From: JBOFFC01 sp051648405
Lineage (GTDB): Bacteria; Planctomycetota; Planctomycetia; Pirellulales; Lacipirellulaceae
Length of the DNA: 17,146 bases
NCBI GenBank assembly: GCA_051648405.1
Contig: JBOFFC010000168.1
Span: forward strand, 1-17,146
Reading direction: 5' to 3'
The notes beneath the pieces are model-generated. The model had not been told where the DNA came from. It did no database searches and saw only the letters and a list, made by a program, of their open reading frames with translations. Below, piece after piece: positions 7,195 through 14,700 of this stretch. Numbering within the stretch: position 1 is the first letter of the stretch; each line of letters starts with the position of its first letter. The translations under genes and the position numbers were made by a program.

Positions 7195-8520
7195 GTGACG
7201 CAGAGCCTTCCCCCTACGCCTTGGGCGGCGCTCGAGCCCCCCGCGAGCGGCCCCTACTGGATCGATCGCGTTCGTTTCTTCGATTGGGATGGCCCGCGCA
7301 ACGCAAGCCTGTTGGTCAACGACGGGCGTATAGCGGACGTCGCGTTCGCGGATCGCAAGCGACGCTCGCCGCTCCCCGCGATCGACGCCGGCGGGTCGCT
7401 GCTGCTGCCACTGCTCGTCGATTGCCACGTCCACCTCGACAAGTGCCACGTCGCGTCGCGCTGCCCCGCCCCCGAAGGGGACTTGATGGCGGCGATCCAG
7501 GCGACCGAGCGCGACAAACGGCTGTGGACCGAGGCCGACCTGCGGCGCCGGGCCGGGTTCGCGCTCGCGAATGCCGAAGCGGCCGGCGTCGGCGCGATGC
7601 GGACGCACGTCGACCACGCGTCGCCCCACGCCGCAGAGCGCGCCACACCGTGCGACGTGCTCGCGGTAATGGCCGCGCTGCGCGACGAGTGGCGGGGTCG
7701 CGTCGAGCTGCAGTGTGCGACGCTCACGCCGATCGACCGCTACGCCGACGCAACCGACGCCGCGCTGCTCGCCGACCAGGCGGCGCGGCACGGGTTCGTC
7801 CTGGGGGCGTTCTGCTACGACCAGCCGGCGCTCGAAGCGGGGCTCGTCAACTTGTTCAAGGTGGCCACCGAGCGCGGGCTCGACGTCGACCTGCACGTCG
7901 ATGAGGGGCTCGACCCGAAGCTTGAGGGCCTCGAGACAGCGTTGCGCATCGCGCTCGCGCAGCGCTTTCAGGGCCGCGTGATGTGCGGGCACTGCTCGGC
8001 GCTCGCCGTGAAGGAGGCAGCCGATGCGCGCCGGATCATCGAGCTCGTGGCCGAAGTCCGCTTCGCGGTTGTCACGCTGCCGACGACAAACCTCTACCTT
8101 CAGGACCGCGCAACGGGATCGACCCCGCGACGCCGCGGGCTGACGCTCGTCCACGAGCTCCGCGCGGCGGGGGTCACCGTGGCGGTGGCGACCGACAACG
8201 TCCGCGACCCCTTCTACGCGTACGGCGACTTCGACCCCGTCGCGGCGCTCGCGCTCGCGGCGTCGGCGGCGCACCTGCGTCCCGAAGAGTGGATCGGGGC
8301 GATCACGTCGGGCGCCGCGGCTGCGGCGGGTTTCGCGACGCGAGCGACGCTCGGAGTCGGCGACCCGGCCGACTTCGTCCTCTGCGAAGCGCGAGACCTT
8401 GGGGAGCTGATGAGCCGCCCTTGGGCGCCGCGCAAGGTGTTCCGTAACGGTAAGCTTGTCTTCACCGCGAGCCCCCGCTTCCGCGAGCTCGACGACCTCG
8501 ACACGAGCCCCACCCGATGA
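7195..8520 (+). CDS. Cytosine deaminase (CodA)-like amidohydrolase
   Basis: This is a 441-residue metal-dependent amidohydrolase most like CodA, which deaminates cytosine and, in E. coli, also creatinine. Seen motifs: HVHLDKCH (metal H78, H80), RTHVDHA (138-142), LHVDEGLDP (H234, E237), CGHCSAL (H266) and TDNVRDPFYAYG with the catalytic aspartate D334. The stretch LQDRATGSTPRRRGLTLV before it closely resembles the CodA text LQGR...PKRRGIT. There is no signal peptide. Two GTG starts are possible. The one at 7195 is preferred because GAGGG (7185-7189) precedes it and it begins one base after the permease stop. The GTG at 7183 would overlap that stop and has no ribosome site. The stop overlaps the oxidase start by ATGA. 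The likely role is removal of an exocyclic amine from an imported heterocycle. The actual substrate is unknown. Confidence 0.85.
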   Translation: MTQSLPPTPWAALEPPASGPYWIDRVRFFDWDGPRNASLLVNDGRIADVAFADRKRRSPLPAIDAGGSLLLPLLVDCHVHLDKCHVASRCPAPEGDLMAAIQATERDKRLWTEADLRRRAGFALANAEAAGVGAMRTHVDHASPHAAERATPCDVLAVMAALRDEWRGRVELQCATLTPIDRYADATDAALLADQAARHGFVLGAFCYDQPALEAGLVNLFKVATERGLDVDLHVDEGLDPKLEGLETALRIALAQRFQGRVMCGHCSALAVKEAADARRIIELVAEVRFAVVTLPTTNLYLQDRATGSTPRRRGLTLVHELRAAGVTVAVATDNVRDPFYAYGDFDPVAALALAASAAHLRPEEWIGAITSGAAAAAGFATRATLGVGDPADFVLCEARDLGELMSRPWAPRKVFRNGKLVFTASPRFRELDDLDTSPTR

Positions 8521-9890
8521 GCGACTCGACCATCGATTGGCGTGCGTTCCGCGAAGCGATCGCCGGCGTCGCCGTCGCCGACGACCCCGAGGTGCTCAAG
8601 CTCAAGTCGCGCGACTTCTACTGGTACAGCCCGATCCTCGTCGAGCGGCTCGACGCGGTCCGGGCGGACCTGGTCGTGACGCCGGCGAGCGAGGACGAGG
8701 TTCTGCGCGTGCTCGCCGCCGCCGCGCGCGTCGGCGCCCCCGTGACGGTCCGCGGCGCGGGAACGGGGAACTACGGCCAAGCGATGCCCCTCGCCGGCGG
8801 AGTCGTGCTCGAAACCACGAAGCTCAACCGCGTGCTGGGGGTCGGCGAAGGGTGGCTCCGCGCCGAGGCGGGCGCCCGCCTCGAGGGGGTCGATCGCGCG
8901 GCGCGGGAGACACAGCAGGAGCTGCTGATGTGGCCCTCGACCAAACGCAGCGCCACGCTCGGCGGGTTCGTCGCCGGCGGCAGCGCGGGGATCGGCTCGC
9001 TGCGGCACGGGATGCTCAAGGACGCGGGGGTCCTCCGGCGCGTGCGCGTCGCCACCTGCGAGCCGGCGCCGCGCGTGCTCGAGCTCGCCGGCGCCGACAT
9101 CCTGCAGGTCCACCACGCTTACGGCACGAACGGCGTGATCCTCGACCTCGAGGTCGCCCTCGCGCCGTCCGAGGACTGGGTCCAGTGCCTTACGACGACG
9201 CCGACCTACGCCGACGCGATGCGGCTCGCGAAGCTGGTCGGAGCGAGCGAGCTGGCCGTCCACTGCCTATCGACGGTCGAGTCGCGGGTCGTCCCCTACC
9301 TCAAGCCGCTGCGCGACAAGCTGCCGGCCGGACGGAGTTTCGTCGTCGCGATCGTCGCGCGGCGGAGCCTCGCCGAGTACGAGCGTCTGGCGATCGAACA
9401 CCGCGGCGAGCAAGCGTTCGCCGGCGACGACGCCGAGCTCCGCCGCCACGGTCTGCCGTCGCTTTCGGAGTTCACCTACAATCACGTGACGCTCCAGGCG
9501 CTCAAGGTTGATAAGAGCGTGACGTACCTGCAGGTGCTGTTCCCGCCGCCGATCGACGTCGATGCGATCGAGTCGCTGGCCCGACACTTCGGCGACGAGC
9601 TGCTGTGGCACCACGAGCTGGTCCGGGCCGCCGGGGCCCTCGTCGCCTTCGCAATCCCGATCGTCCGCTACACGGGGCGCGAGCGGCTCGAAACGGTGAT
9701 CGCCGAGCTCGAGGCGCGCGGCTTTCCCGTCTTCAACCCTCACACCTACGTGATGGAGGACGGTGGCATGAAGCAAGTCGATCCGCGGCACATCGCCTTC
9801 AAGCGCGTGGCCGACCCGCAGGGGCTGCTGAACCCCGGCAAGACCCGCGGCTGGGACGGCCCCGGCCCGCGCCCGGTCGCGCCGAACTGA
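8517..9890 (+). CDS. FAD-linked oxidase, glycolate-oxidase (GlcD)/VAO type
   Basis: The protein is a 457-residue flavoprotein with an N-terminal PCMH-type FAD-binding domain and a C-terminal FAD-oxidase domain. FAD-binding text includes VRGAGTGNYGQAMPLAGG (78-95) and TLGGFVAGGSAGIGSLRHG (from about 143), equivalent to the phosphate-binding segments of GlcD or D-lactate dehydrogenases. The C-terminus DPQGLLNPGKTRGW is the usual end of this family. Signal sequence, membrane segments and iron-sulfur motifs are absent. The ATG at 8517 overlaps the preceding stop (ATGA). In this operon it may oxidise a hydroxy acid or ring intermediate formed by the two hydrolases. The electron acceptor could be oxygen or a separate partner, since no second subunit is encoded here. 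Confidence 0.86.
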   Translation: MSDSTIDWRAFREAIAGVAVADDPEVLKLKSRDFYWYSPILVERLDAVRADLVVTPASEDEVLRVLAAAARVGAPVTVRGAGTGNYGQAMPLAGGVVLETTKLNRVLGVGEGWLRAEAGARLEGVDRAARETQQELLMWPSTKRSATLGGFVAGGSAGIGSLRHGMLKDAGVLRRVRVATCEPAPRVLELAGADILQVHHAYGTNGVILDLEVALAPSEDWVQCLTTTPTYADAMRLAKLVGASELAVHCLSTVESRVVPYLKPLRDKLPAGRSFVVAIVARRSLAEYERLAIEHRGEQAFAGDDAELRRHGLPSLSEFTYNHVTLQALKVDKSVTYLQVLFPPPIDVDAIESLARHFGDELLWHHELVRAAGALVAFAIPIVRYTGRERLETVIAELEARGFPVFNPHTYVMEDGGMKQVDPRHIAFKRVADPQGLLNPGKTRGWDGPGPRPVAPN

Positions 9891-9938
9891 GAACGACCCT
9901 CCCCCCACGACGCGCCGCCGATCAAACGCGAACAAACT

Positions 9939-10994
9939 ATGAACAACCAAATAGCAACGCGCCGACTGGCCCTGCTGTTCGCCCTGACGGTCGGGAGCAC
10001 CGCCAGCGGCGCCGACCCCGTGAAGTTCGCCACCAACTGGCGCGCGCAGGCCGAGCACGGCGGGTTCTACCAAGCCCTCGCCGACGGCACGTACGCCGAC
10101 GCCGGGCTCAACGTGACGATCGTCCAAGGGGGGCCGATGGTCAACAACCGCGCGCAGCTCGTCGTCGGTCGCATCGATTTCTACATGGGGAGCAACCTGA
10201 TCCAGACGTTCGACGCCGTGAAGCAGGGGCTGCCGACGGTCACCGTGGCCGGGTTCTTCCAGCGCGACGTGCAGTGCCTGATCGCCCACCCCGACGCCGG
10301 CAACGAGGCCTGGAGGGACTTGCCGAAGGCCCCGATCCTCGTCGGCGCCTCGGGTCGGCAGACCTACTTCCGCTGGCTTAGCGCCAAGCACGGCTTCCAG
10401 GACTCCAACGTCCGCAACTACACGTTCAACATGGCCCCGTTCCTCACCGACAAGCGTGCCGTTCAGCAGGGGTTCGCGACCGCCGAGCCGATGGCGATCG
10501 CCAAGGCGCTGGGGCACGAGCCGCGCGTCTTCTTGCTCGCCGACCACGGCTGGAACACGTACTCGACGCTCATCGACACCCGCGCGGAGCTCGTGCGCGA
10601 CAACCCGGGCCTCGTGCAGCGGTTCCTCGACGCCTCGATCGTCGGCTGGGTCCGCTACCTGTACGGTGACCCCTCGGCGGCCCACGAGCTGATCCGCAAG
10701 GAGAACCCGCAGATGCCGGTCGAGCAGCTCGACTACTCGCGCCGCCAGATGATCGACCGCGGGATCGTCGACTCCGGGGAGACGCTCACCAAGGGGATCG
10801 GGGCGATGGACGCCGAGCGGGTCGCCTCGTTCCTCGCCGCCGTCACCGAGGCGGGGCTCTACGTCCCGGGCGAGGTGGACCCCGACAAGGGGACCGCGCT
10901 CGAGTTCGTCAACAAGGGGGTCGGCCTCGACGAGAAGCGCCGACTGCTGGCCGAGGCGGGGCCCAGCGGCGACGCACCGACAGCGGCCCCGTAA
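9939..10994 (+). CDS. NMT1/THI5-like ABC substrate-binding protein
   Basis: This is a 351-residue periplasmic binding protein for the importer encoded upstream. A signal peptide covers residues 1-25: RR at 8-9, hydrophobic LALLFALTVG, then SGA before the mature end DPVKFATNWR. There is no lipobox cysteine. The opening TNWRAQAEHGGFYQALADG, then YADAGLNVTIVQGGP, is the hallmark of the NMT1/THI5/SsuA group, in which an equivalent W...H-x-G-x-Y segment lines the ligand pocket of pyrimidine-binding ThiY/Thi5 proteins. Known ligands of the group include formylaminopyrimidine, sulfonates and riboflavin. The gene is separated by 48 bases from the oxidase gene, with no clear ribosome site, and ends the operon. 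Placement suggests it is made with the transporter but possibly at a different level. Confidence 0.88.
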   Translation: MNNQIATRRLALLFALTVGSTASGADPVKFATNWRAQAEHGGFYQALADGTYADAGLNVTIVQGGPMVNNRAQLVVGRIDFYMGSNLIQTFDAVKQGLPTVTVAGFFQRDVQCLIAHPDAGNEAWRDLPKAPILVGASGRQTYFRWLSAKHGFQDSNVRNYTFNMAPFLTDKRAVQQGFATAEPMAIAKALGHEPRVFLLADHGWNTYSTLIDTRAELVRDNPGLVQRFLDASIVGWVRYLYGDPSAAHELIRKENPQMPVEQLDYSRRQMIDRGIVDSGETLTKGIGAMDAERVASFLAAVTEAGLYVPGEVDPDKGTALEFVNKGVGLDEKRRLLAEAGPSGDAPTAAP

Positions 10995-11018
10995 GCCACG
11001 TTCGGCACGGTCGCACAC

Positions 11019-11046
11019 TTGCTCCCGGCGCCGCATCGCCGATACT
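11019..11046 (+). promoter_or_regulatory. Weak candidate sigma-70 promoter for tpx
   Basis: TTGCTC (11019-11024) and GATACT (11041-11046) are 16 bases apart. They match the -35 consensus at 3 of 6 positions and the -10 consensus at 4 of 6. The pair lies in the 116-base gap between the binding-protein gene and tpx, the only place a separate tpx promoter could be. It is a pattern match in GC-rich DNA and may be chance. Confidence 0.3.
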
Positions 11047-11097
11047 TGGTGCTCCGGCGCTCGGTCTACGGCGCCCCCCGCACACGCAACCCCCACT

Positions 11098-11103
11098 AGG
11101 GAG
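11098..11103 (+). promoter_or_regulatory. Ribosome binding site of tpx
   Basis: AGGGAG stands 7 bases before the ATG at 11111, a good Shine-Dalgarno sequence that fixes the tpx start. Confidence 0.7.
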
Positions 11104-11110
11104 CCTCCCC

Positions 11111-11629
11111 ATGTCTCGCGCCGGCGCCGTTACCTTCAAGGGCAACCCGATGACCCTCGCCGGCGAGGCGGTCGCCGTCGGCCAGGCGGCCCCCGACTTC
11201 ACGCTCCACTACTTCGAGGGGGGGATGAAGTCCCTCGCGCTCGCCGACCTGAAGGGGAAGCCGACGCTCCTCTCCGTCGTGCCGTCGCTCGACACGGGGG
11301 TCTGCGCGATGCAGACCAAGAAGTTCAACGAGCAGCTCGCCGGCATGGGGGACAAGGTCAACGCCATCACCGTGAGCCTCGACCTGCCGTTCGCGATGAA
11401 CCGCTTCTGCGGCGCCGAGGGGATCACCAACCTGCGCGTCGCCAGCGACTACCAGGACCGCTCGTTCGGCCACGCCTTCGGCACGCTGATCGAAGAGCTG
11501 AAGATCCTCTGCCGCGCGACGTTCGTGCTCGACGGCGCCGGCAAGATCACCCACGCCGAGTACGTCCCCGAGGTCACCAGCGAGCCGAACTACGACGCCA
11601 CGCTGGCGGCGCTGAAGTCGCTCGTCTGA
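11111..11629 (+). CDS. tpx: Thiol peroxidase Tpx (atypical 2-Cys peroxiredoxin)
   Basis: Tpx reduces hydrogen peroxide and organic peroxides using thioredoxin. The 172 residues match the family length. The peroxidatic site is P58-SLDTGV-C65 (the P-x3-T-x2-C motif), the resolving cysteine is C100 in NRFCGAEGI, and the conserved active-site arginine is R135 in CRATFVLD. The N-terminus VTFKGNPMTLAGEAVAVGQAAPDF is typical. A third cysteine at 134 next to the arginine is a small departure from the E. coli enzyme. There is no signal peptide in this copy, so a cytosolic location is expected. It follows the transport operon by 116 bases with its own ribosome site, so it is probably an independent gene. 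It converges on the large minus-strand surface protein gene. Confidence 0.96.
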   Translation: MSRAGAVTFKGNPMTLAGEAVAVGQAAPDFTLHYFEGGMKSLALADLKGKPTLLSVVPSLDTGVCAMQTKKFNEQLAGMGDKVNAITVSLDLPFAMNRFCGAEGITNLRVASDYQDRSFGHAFGTLIEELKILCRATFVLDGAGKITHAEYVPEVTSEPNYDATLAALKSLV

Positions 11630-11644
11630 GGTGCGGAAGAAGCA

Positions 11645-11746
11645 GCCGCAGATTTACGCAGAGGAACGCGGATTGAAGTGCTCCGTCATTCGCGCTTCTT
11701 CGCGCGTATTCGCGGTCCCCCTTCGTCATCCGCGTGAATCTGCGGC
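11645..11746. repeat. Long inverted repeat between convergent genes
   Basis: The left arm GCCGCAGATTTACGC (11645-11659) pairs with GCGTGAATCTGCGGC (11732-11746) at 14 of 15 positions, the exception being a G-U type wobble. Weaker pairing continues inward (CGCGGAT against ATCCGCG). A small hairpin CGCGC/GCGCG sits in the middle (11691-11706). This resembles the CCGCAGATT(T/A)ACGCAGAT-type intergenic repeats that I recall in planctomycetes and other phyla. It lies between the convergent tpx and surface-protein genes, so it may act as a terminator for both. Its function is unproven. Confidence 0.65.
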
Positions 11747-11784
11747 GATTCGTCGTCGTCGTCAGGCGGTGGTGGTCAGACCGC

Positions 11785-14700
11785 TCACACGTTCAGCAGC
11801 GACAGCGTGTTGCCGTAGTACAGCGACCAGATCGCGTGGTCCGCAGAGTCCACGTCGCCGTCGTCGTCCCCGTCGGCAGAGAACTGCTCCCAATTGCCGA
11901 CGGAACCGAGCTGCTCTGCGTACACGGTGTAGTCACCCGCGTTGACCGCGCCCCCGGCCACACCGTCGCCGTCGTAGTCGCCGAGCAGGTCGAACACCGC
12001 GTCGATCACGTCGGGCTTCCAGGCAACGCTCGTGCTCCCGGTCACGCCGCGGATCGACATGCTCTTCTTGACGTCGAGGTCGCCCCACGCCACGTCGGTG
12101 TCGGTTTGCGGGCCGTTCCCGAGGTACTCCATCCGCTCGCGGGTGAGCGTGAACTTCCAGGCCGGGACCCAGATCGTGCTGGGGCTGCTGGCGTTGTTCG
12201 CCAAGTCGATCGCCTCGCGCAGCGACAGCGCCTCGAGGTTGTCGGCGTGGTTGAACGTGTCGCGGGCCGAGGTGACGACGTAGGTCGGGGTCCCCAGCAC
12301 GTCCCCAACGCCGGGGGTCGTGTCGAAGAACCCGCCCGCCGCCGACTCGTACATGTTCTTGCCCCTGTTGAGCTTCGTCACGTTGCCGTTGGCCGCGACG
12401 CCAATCCGTGTCGGACCGCCGTAGTAGCCCGGCTGCACGTTCTGGGCGAAGATCGTCTCGCCGACGGTCACCGACGCCGTGTTGGAACCCCAGGCGTTGA
12501 CCTGCACCGCGGCGCCACCGAACTGCTGGGCCGTGTCGTTGTTCTGGAACACGCTCCGCTCGATCACGACCGTCGCCGCATCGACAGCGATGGCCGTGGC
12601 GCCCGCATAGGCGGTGTGGTTGACGATCGCCGTGTCGGTGACAGTGAGGCTCGCCCCCGCGCTGACCGAAGCGACTTGACCCGAGAGCTGCGTGGCGCCG
12701 TTCGCGACCGTCAGCTTCGAGAGGCCGAGCTTTCTGCCGGCGCCACTGACCCCAAACGCGCGGCCGTTGTCGCCGGGGGCCGCGCCGAGCCCGCTGTTGT
12801 CGATGATCGAGAAGCCCGGTCCGTAGCCGACGATCGCCACGTCGCCGAGGATGTCGAGGTCGTTCACCGACACGCTCGCGGTCGTCTCCGTCCCGGTGCG
12901 CGACAGCGTGTAGCGGCCCGTCGGCAGGACGACCGTGGTCGGCCCGCCCGCTCCGTTCGCGTAGTCCACCGCCTCGCGGAGGCTCACGTCCCCGAACGAC
13001 AGGTCGCCGTCCCAGTCGTCCACCGTCGTCGAGACATAGACCATCCCCGGCTCGATCGACTTCCAGTTCCGGTAGTCAACCGAGCCCGCAATGTTGTCGC
13101 GGACCACGCCATCCCCTGCGAGGATCGTGAACCGGAAGCGGAACTCGCCGCCAGTGACGCCGTCTCCCGACGGGAACACGCTGGTCCCCGTCTCTGTCAC
13201 TGCCCATGGGTTCGCAAACTCGCCGTCGATCGCGGCGCGGCTCATGTCGATGACCGAGTCGCTCAGGCGGATCAGGTACCGGCCGTCTGCGAAGGCGCCG
13301 GCGAGGAACCTCCATGAAGCGACTCGACTCTGCCTGTCGTACTCGAACCTGACATCTCCTGCTGGCGGCGCACCGTCGAGGTTCACCAGTTGCAGCGCGT
13401 TCTTGGTGACGAACACCTCTTCGTTGAACTGGACGCTCACTGTGTCGCGCACCGCAGGCACGGACAGCAACTGCTGCCCGGACCCGTCGTACCAACTCAT
13501 CTGAAACGGGCTGCTCGGAAACAGCGAATTCGACACCATTGTCTCCGTCACGCGCGGCGCCCCGCCAGTAGACGCTGCCACGAGGTCTGGGTACGCCGAG
13601 AGGTACGGCAGAAGCTCACACCCGACGACGCCCTTGTTCGACTGCCACACCGCAAGGTCGGCCGCATCGACGACTCCGTCGCCGTTCCCATCAGCCCGAA
13701 GGTCGGGGACGGATCCCGGTGTTGTGGCGGCGACCCACACCTCGCGGTCGAGTTCGTCCACAACATCGTCGTCGTTGTAGTCGCCCGCGAGCTCGCATGG
13801 GAACGGCGCCCGCAAGTCCTGCCACTCCGTGAGGTCCCGAAGGTCGATGACCTCGTCGGCGTTGGCGTCGGCCCGCAGGTCCGTTGTCGAGCCGAACGTC
13901 TTCTGCCAGATCACGTGGTCGAAGTCGTCCACCCACCCATTGTCGTTGAAGTCAGCAGCGGCAAGGGCGGCGAAAAACGATGCCGCGGTCGCCGGATTGC
14001 TGCTGCCGTAGGCGGACTGCCACACCGTGTAGTCCGCCGCGTTGACGATTCCGTCCCCGTTGCCGTCGGCGCTCTCGTAGGGAATCACGCTTTGCCCAAG
14101 ACGGTCACGCCAGAACGTGTAGTCCGCCGCGTTCACCGCGCCATCTCGATTGTAGTCCCCCGGCGGTCTCTGCTCGACTGGCGAGGTTGGCATCGCTATC
14201 TCTGAAGTGTTTCCGTCCGCGCTTCTGATCGCGACGATCCCTATTCTTTCTCCTGCCAACACCCCGAACACTGTGCTGTTCGGTATAGTAATCGTAGTGT
14301 TATACGCCGCCCCGCTTACTGCGGTCACGCCACTCACCGCAATCGACGCCCTCCAGCTGTACTGACCCGTCGCCGGCGTCACCACATACACCTCTACCGT
14401 GTAGTCTCCCGCTACATTCATATCCAGATTGAGGCCAAACGTCCAGTTCCCATTCGCCAACACTCCGTGCGTCGCGTCGATGCGCGGCGTATTCAGTAAT
14501 GTGTTCGCCCCGGCGTCTGCGTCGTCCGAGTCGTTTTGGTTCACGCCAACCGCTCCTAGGTCTACTGGGATGCCGACGTTACCCCGATAGAAGTTCGCCA
14601 TCACCCGATTCCTTACTCCACCGACGACTGCCACCCCGGCGCCGCCATTAAAGTATAGGAGATTGTTCTCTCCCACTACATTGTCGTCCGAGCCGCTGAC

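Noticed and set aside
9267..11096. 609-codon minus-strand frame opposite the oxidase and binding-protein genes
   Set aside because: It spans two real genes and the gap between them on the other strand, with biased composition and no recognisable domain.
11734..13317. 527-codon plus-strand frame opposite the dockerin protein
   Set aside because: It is V-, R- and D-rich antisense text of the dockerin and beta-helix coding region, and it begins inside an intergenic stretch without a ribosome site.
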